From: JASLEW01 sp035544895
Lineage (GTDB): Bacteria; Acidobacteriota; Thermoanaerobaculia; Multivoradales; UBA5704
Length of the DNA: 64,000 nt
Reading direction: 5' to 3'
NCBI GenBank assembly: GCA_035544895.1
Contig: DASZZM010000056.1
Location: 76,679-140,678, forward strand
Under the pieces are notes generated by a model. That model did no database searches and had not been told where the DNA came from. It saw nothing but the letters and a program-made list of their open reading frames with translations. Both the position numbers and the translations under genes were made by a program. Shown here piece after piece: positions 50,919 to 59,043 of this stretch. The stretch's first letter is position 1; the number at the start of each line of letters is the position of its first letter.

Positions 50919-51542
50919 TCACAGCCCCGGTCGCGGGTCGGGAGCGGTTCGCGAGGATAGGCGCCTCACCTCGGCGATCAGGGCGTCGGCCTGGCGGCGG
51001 AAGCCGGAGAGGTCGCCGTCGTTGGCCACGATGCGGTGGGCGGCGGCGCGGCGCTGGGCGCCGTCGCCCTGGGCGGCAAGACGGGCGGCGGCGGCGGCGG
51101 GCTCGAGGCCGCGGGCGGTGGCGCGGCGCAGGCGGGTCTCGGGATCGGCCTCGACGGTGACCACGAGGTCGAAGTCGGGGGCGTAGCCGGCTTCGACCAG
51201 CAGGGTCGCCTCCAGCACCACCACGCCCCCGCCATGATCGGCGATGGCGGCGAAACGCTGGCGCACCAGCGGATGGATGGCGCGCTCGAGGGCGCGGCGG
51301 GCTTGCGGATCGGCGAACACGCGCGCGGCGACTTCGGCGTGATCGACCCCGCCCCGGGGGTCGAGCGCACCCGGCCCGAACAGCGCGGCGACCGCGGCGG
51401 CCCCTTCGCCGCCGGGCTGGTAAAGCTCCGCCACCAGCTCGTCGGCATCGATCACCTGAAAGCCGGCCTCGCGCATCCAGCCGGCAAGGGTCGACTTGCC
51501 GCCGGCCAGCCCGCCGGTCAACCCGACGCGGTAAGCGCTCAT
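50919..51542 (-). CDS. coaE: Dephospho-CoA kinase
   Basis: 207 residues. The P-loop GLTGGLAGGKST, the DADELVAELY acceptor motif and the HPLVRQRFAA segment are typical. It phosphorylates dephospho-CoA in the last step of CoA synthesis. The start overlaps folD's stop as ATGA. The final 30 residues are Arg/Pro-rich and diverge from the family. An in-frame extension toward 52124 has no homology. Confidence 0.92.
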   Translation of the reverse strand: MSAYRVGLTGGLAGGKSTLAGWMREAGFQVIDADELVAELYQPGGEGAAAVAALFGPGALDPRGGVDHAEVAARVFADPQARRALERAIHPLVRQRFAAIADHGGGVVVLEATLLVEAGYAPDFDLVVTVEADPETRLRRATARGLEPAAAAARLAAQGDGAQRRAAAHRIVANDGDLSGFRRQADALIAEVRRLSSRTAPDPRPGL

Positions 51543-52540
51543 CCGCTGACCGGAGCTTCCTGGCCGCCGCCCGAGGTTCCGGGCGAGAAGGCTGGGAGGC
51601 CCTGGCGCAGCCGCGCGGCGGTCAGCGTGTTGACCAGGAGCATGGCGACGGTCAGAGGGCCAACGCCACCCGGCACTGGAGTGATCGCGGCGGCGAGCGG
51701 CGCGACGCGGGTGAAGTCGACGTCGCCGACCACGATGGAGCCGCGCTTGTCGAGCTGACGCAGGCGATCCTCGTCGCCGGGGAAGAGGTGTTCGACCGTG
51801 GCGCGGTCGGCGACGCGATTGATCCCGACGTCGACCACCACCGCGCCCGGGCGCACGTGCCGGGGGCCCAGGGCGGCGGGCCGGCCGAGGGCCGCCACCA
51901 GGACATCCGCCTCGCGGGTGACCGCTTCGAGGTCGGCGGTGCGCGAGTGGCAGATCGTCACCGTCGCGTGCTCGCGCAGCAGCAGGGCGGCCATCGGCTT
52001 GCCGACCGTCGAGCTGCGTCCGACGACGACCGCGCGCTTGCCGGCAAGAGCAACGCCATTGCGCCGCAGCAGCTCGACGATGCCGAACGGCGTGGCGGGC
52101 ACGAAGCCCGGCATGCCGAGCCACAGCCGGCCGGCGTTGACCGGGTGGAAGCCGTCGACGTCCTTGCCGACGTCGACGCGCTCGATCACCCGCATCTCGT
52201 CGATGCCGCGCGGCAGCGGGAGCTGCACCAGGATTCCGTCGATCAGGGGGTCGGCGTTGAGCTCGTCGACGATGGCCAGGAGCTCGTCTTCGCGGAGGGT
52301 CGCCGGCGGGCGCAGTGTGCGGCTGGCAATTCCCACCTCGGCGCAGGCCCGCACCTTGCTCGCCACGTACACCTCGGAGGCCGGGTTGTCGCCCACCAGC
52401 ACCGCGGCCAGACCGGGGGCGCGGCCGCCGGCGCCGGCCAGCGCGGCGACCGCCGCCGCCACCTCACCGCGGATCGCCGCGGCCGCGGCCTTGCCGTCGA
52501 GCAGGCGGGCCTCCACCTGGGAGCTGGCGGCGCCGCTCAT
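51539..52540 (-). CDS. folD: Methylenetetrahydrofolate dehydrogenase/cyclohydrolase
   Basis: 333 residues. SEVYVASKVRACAEVGI includes the catalytic Tyr and Lys, GILVQLPLP and DVGKDVDGFHPVNAGRL are diagnostic, and VVGRSSTVGKPMAALL is the NADP site. It provides formyl-tetrahydrofolate for one-carbon metabolism. Both ends overlap neighbours by ATGA (ubiE upstream, coaE downstream), so this is a coupled operon. The C-terminal 25 residues are Gly/Ser-rich and variable. Confidence 0.93.
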   Translation of the reverse strand: MSGAASSQVEARLLDGKAAAAAIRGEVAAAVAALAGAGGRAPGLAAVLVGDNPASEVYVASKVRACAEVGIASRTLRPPATLREDELLAIVDELNADPLIDGILVQLPLPRGIDEMRVIERVDVGKDVDGFHPVNAGRLWLGMPGFVPATPFGIVELLRRNGVALAGKRAVVVGRSSTVGKPMAALLLREHATVTICHSRTADLEAVTREADVLVAALGRPAALGPRHVRPGAVVVDVGINRVADRATVEHLFPGDEDRLRQLDKRGSIVVGDVDFTRVAPLAAAITPVPGGVGPLTVAMLLVNTLTAARLRQGLPAFSPGTSGGGQEAPVSG

Positions 52541-53595
52541 GTGGTTTCCGGCGCCCGGGCGGAGATAGCGGAGGGGGTGCGAGAACTGGCTGACGATACC
52601 GTGCCGCTGTAGAGGCAGACGATCCCCAGGGAGAGATCGCGCCAGCCGAGGTCGGCGAAGCCCGCCCCGGCCATGCGGTCGAGGAAGCCGCGGCGCTGCG
52701 GGAAGGCGAGAACGGACTCGGGCAGGTAGCTGTAGGCCGAGCCGCGCGCCGAGATCAGGCGGCCGATCCATGGCAGCAGGCGGCGGAAGTAGAGCAGGTA
52801 GAGAGCGCGCAGCGGGCGCGCCTCCGGGATGGCGAACTCGAGGACGACCAGGCGGCCGCCCGGCCGCAGGACCGAGGCGAGCTGGCGTAGCGCGGCGTCG
52901 AGGTCGGCCACGTTGCGCAGCCCGAAAGCGACCACCGCTCCCGCGAAGCGGCGCGCCGGGAAGGGGAGGGCCAGGGCGTCGGCGGCGAGCGGGCGCGGGC
53001 GCGGCGGCGCCAGACGCCGGAACTTGCGCCGCGCCAGCGCCAGCATCGGCACGCAGAAGTCCGCCGCCGCCACGCTCGCGCCGCGCCTGCCGAGCGCCGC
53101 CGCCTGGTCGCCCGTGCCGCAGCACAGGTCTAGAAAGAGAGTCGTCTGCGCGTCAGGTGCGGGGGCGTCCCCTTCCCCCACGGCCACCGCCGGGCAGGGA
53201 CCCGGCGGCTGCTCCGGAAAGCCGGGAAGGGGATCCGCGGGGGTTGTGGGGGGCGATCCGATAGATTGGAGTCCGCCATCGCCAGCTAGCGAGCGCCGTT
53301 TCATACCTCGGGGCCGCCCACCGGCGGCGCCAACTAGAACAGTCGCCCCCGCCGGCGCCGCCAGGGCCGCGGCCGCCTGCCGCCGCCATACGAGGTCGAG
53401 TCCCGCCGACAGCAGATGGTTGAGCAGGTCGTAGCGCCGCGCCACCCCCGCGAACATGTCGCGGATCGCCCGCCCCGACTTGTCGAGGCCCTGGCCTCCG
53501 AACTGGCCTGATGCCGCGCCCTCCCTGCCGTTATTCGCCTCGCCTCCCGCCACGTCTGGAGCGTCGGGAGCGTCGAGCTGGGTGGCTTCGCGCAT
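52537..53595 (-). CDS. ubiE: UbiE/MenG quinone-biosynthesis methyltransferase with an in-frame repeat insertion
   Basis: 352 residues against the usual 230-260. The family start is IRDMFAGVARRYDLLNHLLSAGLDLVWRR. The SAM motif I LDLCCGTGDQAAALG, then ALPFPARRFAGAVVAFGLRNVADL and RPGGRLVVLEFA are normal. Between GATVL and LDLCCGTGD an extra 68 codons come from repeat copy C (53130-53339), directly before the SAM-binding loop. It encodes RSLAGDGGLQSIGSPP, as in the RND permease. Since ubiE/menG is usually essential for respiration, the protein probably tolerates the insert. Either ubiquinone or menaquinone is possible. Confidence 0.88.
   Translation of the reverse strand: MREATQLDAPDAPDVAGGEANNGREGAASGQFGGQGLDKSGRAIRDMFAGVARRYDLLNHLLSAGLDLVWRRQAAAALAAPAGATVLVGAAGGRPRGMKRRSLAGDGGLQSIGSPPTTPADPLPGFPEQPPGPCPAVAVGEGDAPAPDAQTTLFLDLCCGTGDQAAALGRRGASVAAADFCVPMLALARRKFRRLAPPRPRPLAADALALPFPARRFAGAVVAFGLRNVADLDAALRQLASVLRPGGRLVVLEFAIPEARPLRALYLLYFRRLLPWIGRLISARGSAYSYLPESVLAFPQRRGFLDRMAGAGFADLGWRDLSLGIVCLYSGTVSSASSRTPSAISARAPETT
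53130..53339 (-). repeat. Dispersed repeat copy C, in-frame inside ubiE
   Basis: Flanked by CTAGAA at 53130-53135 and 53334-53339 (TTCTAG in the gene sense); the spacing is 204 bases, 68 codons. Excising one unit restores GTTCTAGACCTGTGC, coding for VLDLC as in other UbiE proteins, so the flanks look like a target duplication or recombination site. It contains the hairpin CCGCCGGG-N6-CCCGGCGG (53187-53208) missing from copy A. Confidence 0.85.
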
Positions 53596-53665
53596 TGCCG
53601 GAGTCTATCGAGACTGCGGCGAAGATGCCCGCTCCGGCCGGCTGAGGCCGGGCGGCGGTCTGACC

Positions 53666-53724
53666 GGATGCGCCGGGTCCCTGCCCGGCGGTCTGATTGG
53701 ATGCGCCGGGTCCCTGCCCGGCGG
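53666..53724. repeat. Tandem hairpin repeat related to the dispersed repeat's internal module
   Basis: GGATGCGCCGGGTCCCTG followed by CCCGGCGG occurs at 53666-53691 and 53699-53724, spaced by 33 bases. The core is the reverse complement of the hairpin inside copies B and C. It ends 28 bases before the rplM -35 box. Confidence 0.65.
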
Positions 53725-53751
53725 CCCGGCGGGATTGCGCGACTCGCCACC

Positions 53752-53780
53752 TTGACAAGCGGGCTGGTTGCGCTTACCAT
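53752..53780 (+). promoter_or_regulatory. Sigma-70 promoter of the rplM-rpsI ribosomal operon
   Basis: TTGACA (53752-53757), a 17-base spacer and TACCAT (53775-53780) form the best promoter in the window. A transcript would start near 53787, leaving a leader of about 104 bases before rplM. Confidence 0.75.
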
Positions 53781-53787
53781 TTGAGGT

Positions 53788-53890
53788 CCTTTGCATGGCA
53801 AAGGCGGGAGTCGTGCGGATACCCGGTTACCGTTTGCCAGGCGTCGTGGCAACACCCCCCTGGAGCCCCTGAAGTTGGTGGAGAGGTGAG
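53788..53890 (+). promoter_or_regulatory. rplM leader with two hairpins, possible autoregulatory element
   Basis: CCTTTGC-loop-GCAAAGG near 53789-53806 and TGCCA-N7-TGGCA near 53836-53852 can fold as stems. A GGAGAGGTGAG SD follows. L13 leaders are known to be autoregulated in some bacteria; a match to a specific motif cannot be verified by eye. Confidence 0.4.
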
Positions 53891-54463
53891 ATGAAGAGGA
53901 CTTATAGCCCGAAGCTTGCCGAAATCGAGCACCAGTGGTACGTGGTGGACGCGGCGGGGGTGCCTCTCGGCCGCCTGTCGACGATCGTCGCCCAGCTCCT
54001 GACCGGCAAGCACAAGCCTACCTACGCGTCGCACATCGACACCGGCGACTTCGTCATCGTCGTCAACGCCGAGAAGTCGGTCTTGACCGGGCGCAAGGAA
54101 GAGCAGAAGGTCTACTACCGGCACAGCGGCTACCCGGGCAACCTGAAGAGCGAGACCGCCGGCGAGCTGCGCCATCGCCGCCCCGTCGCCCTGATCGAGC
54201 GTGCGGTGTGGGGGATGCTGCCCAAGAGCCGCCTCGGCCGCCACCAGCTACGCAAGCTCAAGGTCTACCCCGGCGCCGAGCATCCGCACCAGGCGCAGCA
54301 ACCAATCCCATTGGCAGTGACGCCGGATGCCCCGGCCGTTGCCGCCTCCCGGCAGCACGCCAGTGCCGCAGCGCGCCAGCATGCCGCCGGGAGCGCGCCG
54401 CCGCCATCGCCGCCATCGCAGGTAACGTCTGCATCGACGGCGACGGCGGGCGGCCAGAGCTGA
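53891..54463 (+). CDS. rplM: Large ribosomal subunit protein uL13, with C-terminal extension
   Basis: 190 residues, while L13 is normally about 142-150. Core motifs are QWYVVDAAGVPLGRLSTIVAQLLTGKHKPTY, GDFVIVVNAEK, YYRHSGYPGN and GMLPKSRLGRHQLRKLKVYPGAEHPHQAQQP. After that an extra 45 residues rich in Ala, Pro and Ser appear, with no charge pattern typical of rRNA binding. Such a tail would lie at the ribosome surface. The extension may have arisen from loss of the original stop codon. A 106-base gap separates it from rpsI. Confidence 0.93.
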   Translation: MKRTYSPKLAEIEHQWYVVDAAGVPLGRLSTIVAQLLTGKHKPTYASHIDTGDFVIVVNAEKSVLTGRKEEQKVYYRHSGYPGNLKSETAGELRHRRPVALIERAVWGMLPKSRLGRHQLRKLKVYPGAEHPHQAQQPIPLAVTPDAPAVAASRQHASAAARQHAAGSAPPPSPPSQVTSASTATAGGQS

Positions 54464-54569
54464 GCCGGCAGGGGCCATCGACCGCCTTGCGCCAACTCGC
54501 CACCCGGAACCTCCTCGAGCGCCACAGAAACGAAAGCGCCGGCCCAGTCCCAGAGTCAAGGAGATTGCA

Positions 54570-54962
54570 TTGAACCAGGTCCAGAACTACGGAACCGGAC
54601 GTCGCAAGACGGCCGCGGCGCGGGTTTTCCTGCGCCCCGGCACGGGCGTCATGCAGGTCAACGGCCGCACCCTCGACGAGTACTTCCCCAACGAAGTCCT
54701 CAAGATGATCATCAAGCAGCCGCTGTTGCTGACCGAGACGGCGGAGAAGTTCGACATCGTCGCCACCGTCGAAGGGGGCGGCAGCGCGGGCCAGGCCGGC
54801 GCCATCCGCCACGGCATCTCGCGCGCCCTGCTCGACTACAACGGCGAGCTGCGCGACCGCCTGAAGACCGCTGGCCTGCTGACCCGCGACCCGCGGAAGA
54901 AGGAGCGGAAGAAGTACGGCCAGAAGGGCGCCAGGGCGCGGTTCCAGTTCAGCAAGCGCTAG
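54570..54962 (+). CDS. rpsI: Small ribosomal subunit protein uS9
   Basis: 130 residues. NYGTGRRKTAAARVFLRPG at the start, TVEGGGSAGQAGAIRHGISRALL in the core and the basic tail KKYGQKGARARFQFSKR, whose final Arg reaches the ribosomal P site. It starts with TTG, preceded by AAGGAG. Usual partner of rplM; rpsB follows after 12 bases. Confidence 0.95.
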   Translation: MNQVQNYGTGRRKTAAARVFLRPGTGVMQVNGRTLDEYFPNEVLKMIIKQPLLLTETAEKFDIVATVEGGGSAGQAGAIRHGISRALLDYNGELRDRLKTAGLLTRDPRKKERKKYGQKGARARFQFSKR

Positions 54963-54974
54963 AAGGAGATCGGT

Positions 54975-55781
54975 TTGGTCGAAGTCACCATGAAGGAGCT
55001 GTTGGAGGCCGGTGTCCACTTCGGGCACCAGACCCGGCGCTGGAACCCGAAGATGAAGCCGTACATCTTCGGCAAGCGCAATGGGATCTACATCATAGAT
55101 CTGCAGAAGACCCTGAAGCTTTTCGAGCAGGTGGTCGAGTTCGTCAACAGCTTGGCGGTGCAAGGCAAGCGCCTGCTCTTCGTCGGCACCAAGCGTCAGG
55201 CGCAGGAGGCGATCGCCGAAGAGGCCAGTCGGTGCGGCGAGTTCCACGTCACCAACCGCTGGCTCGGCGGCACCCTGACCAATTTCGTGACGCTGCGCGC
55301 ATCGATAGAACGGCTCAAGGAGATCGAAGCCCGGCTCGGCGACGAGAACAGCCCGCTGACCAAGAAAGAGCGGTTGCGCCTGGAGCGTGAGCACGAGCGC
55401 ATGGCCAAGAACCTCGAAGGCATCCGGGACATGCAGGAGCTGCCCGACGCGCTCTTCGTGGTCGATCCCAAGAAGGAATACATCGCGATCGCCGAGGCCA
55501 ACAAGCTGGGAATTCCGGTCATCGCCATGGTCGACACCAACTGCGACCCGGAGCTGATCGACTACATCATTCCCGGCAACGACGACGCGATCCGCGCGAT
55601 TCGCCTGTTTGCCTCGCGCGTCGCCGATGCCTATATCGAAGGCGCCGGGCGGCTCGAAGACAGGCTGGAATCGCAGCGCAAGGACGGCGGCGCGGGCGGC
55701 GCAGGGGGGGCGGGCGGCGGACGGGTGCCGGTGCCGGCCGCCTTCGACAAGGACGAGGCGACCGCGGTTCCCGCCAGCTAG
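54975..55781 (+). CDS. rpsB: Small ribosomal subunit protein uS2
   Basis: 268 residues. MKELLEAGVHFGHQTRRWNPKMKPYIFGKRNGIYIIDLQKT, then WLGGTLTNF, LPDALFVVDPKKEYIAIAEA and VDTNCDPELIDYIIPGNDDA are diagnostic. Starts at TTG behind AGAAGGAG. The C-terminal 30 residues are Gly/Ala-rich. A perfect inverted repeat (55778-55801) covers the stop codon. About 300 bases separate it from tsf, longer than in most genomes. Confidence 0.95.
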   Translation: MVEVTMKELLEAGVHFGHQTRRWNPKMKPYIFGKRNGIYIIDLQKTLKLFEQVVEFVNSLAVQGKRLLFVGTKRQAQEAIAEEASRCGEFHVTNRWLGGTLTNFVTLRASIERLKEIEARLGDENSPLTKKERLRLEREHERMAKNLEGIRDMQELPDALFVVDPKKEYIAIAEANKLGIPVIAMVDTNCDPELIDYIIPGNDDAIRAIRLFASRVADAYIEGAGRLEDRLESQRKDGGAGGAGGAGGGRVPVPAAFDKDEATAVPAS

Positions 55782-55801
55782 TGTCCCGAGCGGGACACTA
55801 G
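55778..55801. terminator. Inverted repeat at the rpsB stop codon, possible terminator or attenuator
   Basis: CTAGTGTCCCG-AG-CGGGACACTAG is a perfect 11-bp stem whose left arm contains the TAG stop. No U-tract follows, so a simple intrinsic terminator is uncertain. It may uncouple ribosomal and elongation-factor expression. The remaining gap to 56082 is G+C-rich without a gene. Confidence 0.45.
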
Positions 55802-56082
55802 TAGCCTGGACGGGCGACCCGCCGAAGTGCCGGCGCGCCGGCCGCGCGGGCCACCCTTCCTGTTCACGCTATCCGAAAAGGTGAGACCAGGCCGCGCCGG
55901 ACCTGGAGGCGAGCCGGCCGCCCGGATGCGGCGCCTCCGGTCGGTCCGCCCGCTGCGCTTGACGGTGGACCCGCGCGCCCGCGCCTGGCAGGATCCGGCG
56001 TTTTGAGCTCGGACGCGCCAGGCAAGTGGGCCGGCGCTTCGAGATCGGCAACAACTTCGCTCGGCAAGGAGAGAGAGGCCGC

Positions 56083-56754
56083 ATGGAAATCACCGCACAG
56101 ATGGTCAAACAGCTGCGGGAGCGCACTGGCGCCCCGATGATGGATTGCAAGAGTTGCCTGACCGAGGCAGCAGGCGACTTCGAGAAGGCGGTCGATCTGC
56201 TGCGCAAGAAGGGGCTGGCCGCCGCGGCCAAGAAGGCGGGACGCATCGCCGCTGAGGGCGCGGTGGGCTCCTACATCCACGGCGCCGGCAAGATTGGCGT
56301 GCTGGTCGAGGTCAACTGCGAGACCGACTTCGTCGCGCGCACCGACCAGTTCCAGGAGCTGGTGCGCGATATCGCCATGCACGTTGCCGCCGCCGACCCG
56401 CGCTTCGTCAGCCGCGAGGAGGTCAGTCCGGAAGTCCTCGAGCGCGAGCGTGCCATCTACCGGGCGCAGGCGGCCGTCACGGGCAAGCCGCCCGCGGTGG
56501 TCGAGCGTATCGTCTCCGGGAAGGTCGAGAAGTACTATGAAGAATCGGTCCTGCTCGAGCAGCCGTTCATCAAGGACCCGGACTTGACGGTCGGCCAGAT
56601 GATCGCCGAAAAGATCGGCAGGATCGGTGAGAACATCCAGGTGCGCCGGTTCACCCGCTACCGGTTGGGCGAGGGAATCGAGAAGCAGGCCGAAGGCCCG
56701 GCTGCGGACGGCGCAGACGCTGCGGACGGCGCGCCCCAGGCGGCGGGCGAGTGA
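56083..56754 (+). CDS. tsf: Translation elongation factor Ts
   Basis: 223 residues. MEITAQMVKQLRERTGAPMMDCKSCLTEAAGDFEKAVDLLRKKGLAAAAKKAGRIAAEG is the UBA-like and nucleotide-exchange start, and VEVNCETDFVARTDQFQEL the core. It recycles EF-Tu-GDP. ATG 56083 is set by GGAGAGAGAGG and the family start. It is of the shorter type, with only one dimerisation domain. It overlaps pyrH as GTGA. Confidence 0.95.
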   Translation: MEITAQMVKQLRERTGAPMMDCKSCLTEAAGDFEKAVDLLRKKGLAAAAKKAGRIAAEGAVGSYIHGAGKIGVLVEVNCETDFVARTDQFQELVRDIAMHVAAADPRFVSREEVSPEVLERERAIYRAQAAVTGKPPAVVERIVSGKVEKYYEESVLLEQPFIKDPDLTVGQMIAEKIGRIGENIQVRRFTRYRLGEGIEKQAEGPAADGADAADGAPQAAGE

Positions 56755-57479
56755 CGGCGACCGGCATGGCCGCGGTCTATCGCCGCGTGTTGCTCAAGCT
56801 CTCCGGCGAGGCGCTGATGGGACCCGAGCCGTTTGGCATTCACGAGCCGGTGGTGGCGATGATCGCCGACGAAGTGCGCGATATCCACGGCTTGGGTGTC
56901 GAGACCGCCATCGTGGTCGGCGGCGGCAACATCATCCGCGGTCTCGCCGCCAGCCACCGCGGTATCGACCGCGTCACTGGCGACTACATGGGGATGCTGG
57001 CCACGGTGATCAACGCCCTGGCGCTGCAAGACGCCCTGGAGAAGCGCGACGTGGAGACGCGCGTGCAGACCGCGATCGACATTCGGGAAGTCGCCGAGCC
57101 GTTCATCCGCCGCCGCGCCATCCGCCACCTGGAGAAGCGGCGCGTGGTCATCTTCGCCGCCGGCACGGGCAATCCTTACTTCACCACCGACAGCGCGGCG
57201 GCGCTGCGCGCCAACGAGATCCATGCCGACATCCTGCTCAAGGCGACGAAGGTCGACGGGCTCTACAGCGCCGATCCCGAGATCGACAAGACCGCGACGC
57301 TGCTGCGGGAGGTTACCTACCAGGAAGTGCTGGAGAAGGATCTCAAGGTGATGGACACGGCCGCCATCAGCCTGTGCCGCGACAACGGCATTCCCATCGC
57401 CATCTTCAACCTGGTCACTCCGGGCAACATCCGCCGGGTGGTCTGTGGAGAAAAGGTCGGCTCGGTGGTCCGGGCCTAG
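56751..57479 (+). CDS. pyrH: UMP kinase
   Basis: 242 residues. VLLKLSGEALMG, IVVGGGNIIRG, YMGMLATVINALALQDALE, VIFAAGTGNPYFTTDSAAALRA and VDGLYSADPEIDK cover the amino-acid-kinase fold. It converts UMP to UDP. The start is GTG 56751, inside the tsf stop; a shorter start at an ATG five codons on is possible. Confidence 0.95.
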   Translation: MTATGMAAVYRRVLLKLSGEALMGPEPFGIHEPVVAMIADEVRDIHGLGVETAIVVGGGNIIRGLAASHRGIDRVTGDYMGMLATVINALALQDALEKRDVETRVQTAIDIREVAEPFIRRRAIRHLEKRRVVIFAAGTGNPYFTTDSAAALRANEIHADILLKATKVDGLYSADPEIDKTATLLREVTYQEVLEKDLKVMDTAAISLCRDNGIPIAIFNLVTPGNIRRVVCGEKVGSVVRA

Positions 57480-57496
57480 CCCAGGGAGGTGCGAAG

Positions 57497-58051
57497 ATGA
57501 AAGAGGTGTTTCGCGAGGTCGAGGTGCACATGAAGCACGCGTTGGATCATCTCCACCATGAGCTCAAGCATTTGCGGACGGGGAGGGCATCGCTGGCATT
57601 GCTGGAGGGCATCACGGTCGAGTACTACGGCAACCCGACCCCGCTCAACCAGCTCGCCAACCTCGCGGTGGCGGACGCCACCCTGATCACGGCCCAGCCC
57701 TACGATCCCACGCAGAGCGCCGCCATCGAACGCGCCATCCGCAAGGCGGACCTCGGGCTCAATCCGTCGAGCGACGGCAAGATCATCCGCATTCCGGTCC
57801 CGCAGCTGACCGAGGAGCGCCGCAAGGAGATCGTCAAGAAGGCGCACGAGCTTGCCGAGCACGCGCGCAACGGAGTGCGTCAGGCGCGCCGCGAGGGCAA
57901 CGACAAGTTGAAGAAGATGGAAAAAGACAAGGCCATCGGCCAGGACGACGAGCGGCGCGGTCTCGACGAGATCCAGAAGCTCCACGACCGTTTCATCCAC
58001 GAGATCGGCTCGGCGCTGGAGCACAAGGAGTCCCAGATCCTGGAGCATTAG
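57497..58051 (+). CDS. frr: Ribosome recycling factor
   Basis: 184 residues. The three-helix bundle motif HELKHLRTGRASLALLEGITVEYYG, then DGKIIRIPVPQLTEERRKEIVKKAHELAE and the closing IQKLHDRFIHEIG are standard. It splits post-termination ribosomes with EF-G. GGGAGGTG lies before ATG 57497. Its stop overlaps the GTG start of the metallo-beta-lactamase by one base. Confidence 0.95.
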   Translation: MKEVFREVEVHMKHALDHLHHELKHLRTGRASLALLEGITVEYYGNPTPLNQLANLAVADATLITAQPYDPTQSAAIERAIRKADLGLNPSSDGKIIRIPVPQLTEERRKEIVKKAHELAEHARNGVRQARREGNDKLKKMEKDKAIGQDDERRGLDEIQKLHDRFIHEIGSALEHKESQILEH

Positions 58052-58989
58052 TGAACCGGAACGGAGGATTCGATACCAGCTGGCGCAGGATTCGGCGGCT
58101 ATCCGCCGCCTGCATCGCCGCCTGTATTGCCGCCTGCATCGCCATGACGCTGGCGGTAGCGGGCGCGCGGGGCCAGTCGGACGCGACGTCGCGGTCGAGG
58201 AACTTGCCGGTGGAACCGTTTCGGGTTGTCGGCACCGTCTACTACGTGGGCGCCAACGAGGTGACCTCGTTTCTCATCGCGACCCGGCAAGGCCACATCC
58301 TGCTCGACGGCGGCTTCGCCGAGACGGCGCCGCTCATCCGCGACAACATCGGCAAGCTCGGCTTCCGGCTGCGGGACGTCAAGGTCCTGCTCAACAGCCA
58401 CGCTCATTTCGACCACGCGGGCGGGCTCGCCCAGCTCAAGCAGTGGTCGGGCGCCGCTCTCGCCGCGAGCGAGCGGGACGCGCCCCAGCTCGCCACGGGC
58501 GGACGTGGCGACTACCGGTTCGGCGACAGCTTGCTCTTCCCTCCGGTCCGCCCCGACCGCTTGCTCCGCGACGGCGATGTGGTGACCGTGGGCGGCGCCA
58601 CGCTCACCGCCCACCTGACGCCTTGGCACACGCCGGGATGCACCACCTGGACGATGGCGGCGGTGGACGGCGGCAAACGCTACGACGTCGTGTTTGTCTG
58701 CAGCACCACCGTCCTGCCCGGAGTGCGCCTGCGCGATCAACCGAGCTATCCGGGAATCGCGACGGACTACGAGCGCACCTGGAAGGTCCTCCATGCCCTG
58801 CCTTGCGACGTCTTTCTTGGCTCCCATGCCTCGTTTTTCGCTGGCGAGGAGAAAGCGCGGCGGCTGCGCGCCGGCGCGCCCGGCAATCCATTCGTCGACC
58901 CGGCGGGATATCGCAGCTACCTGGCCCGCGCCGAGGCCGCCTTCCGCCAGCAGCTCGCGCGCGAGGGGCAGGGCCGGCCGGCGCCGTGA
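58051..58989 (+). CDS. Subclass B3-like metallo-beta-lactamase
   Basis: 312 residues. A signal peptide contains a repeated core (AACIAACIAACIAMTLAVAG). Zinc ligands are His117, His119, Asp121 and His122 in SHAHFDHAGG, His193 in PWHTPGCTTW and His259 in LGSHASFF, the B3 pattern (L1, GOB, FEZ). The enzyme would be exported and could hydrolyse beta-lactams, though related hydrolases exist. It starts with GTG overlapping frr, so it may be transcribed with translation genes. Activity is inferred from ligands only. Confidence 0.85.
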   Translation: MNRNGGFDTSWRRIRRLSAACIAACIAACIAMTLAVAGARGQSDATSRSRNLPVEPFRVVGTVYYVGANEVTSFLIATRQGHILLDGGFAETAPLIRDNIGKLGFRLRDVKVLLNSHAHFDHAGGLAQLKQWSGAALAASERDAPQLATGGRGDYRFGDSLLFPPVRPDRLLRDGDVVTVGGATLTAHLTPWHTPGCTTWTMAAVDGGKRYDVVFVCSTTVLPGVRLRDQPSYPGIATDYERTWKVLHALPCDVFLGSHASFFAGEEKARRLRAGAPGNPFVDPAGYRSYLARAEAAFRQQLAREGQGRPAP

Positions 58990-59043
58990 GGCGACCGGCG
59001 GCGCAGCGAACGCCGGCCGGATGCCGCAAGGGCTGAACGCGGC

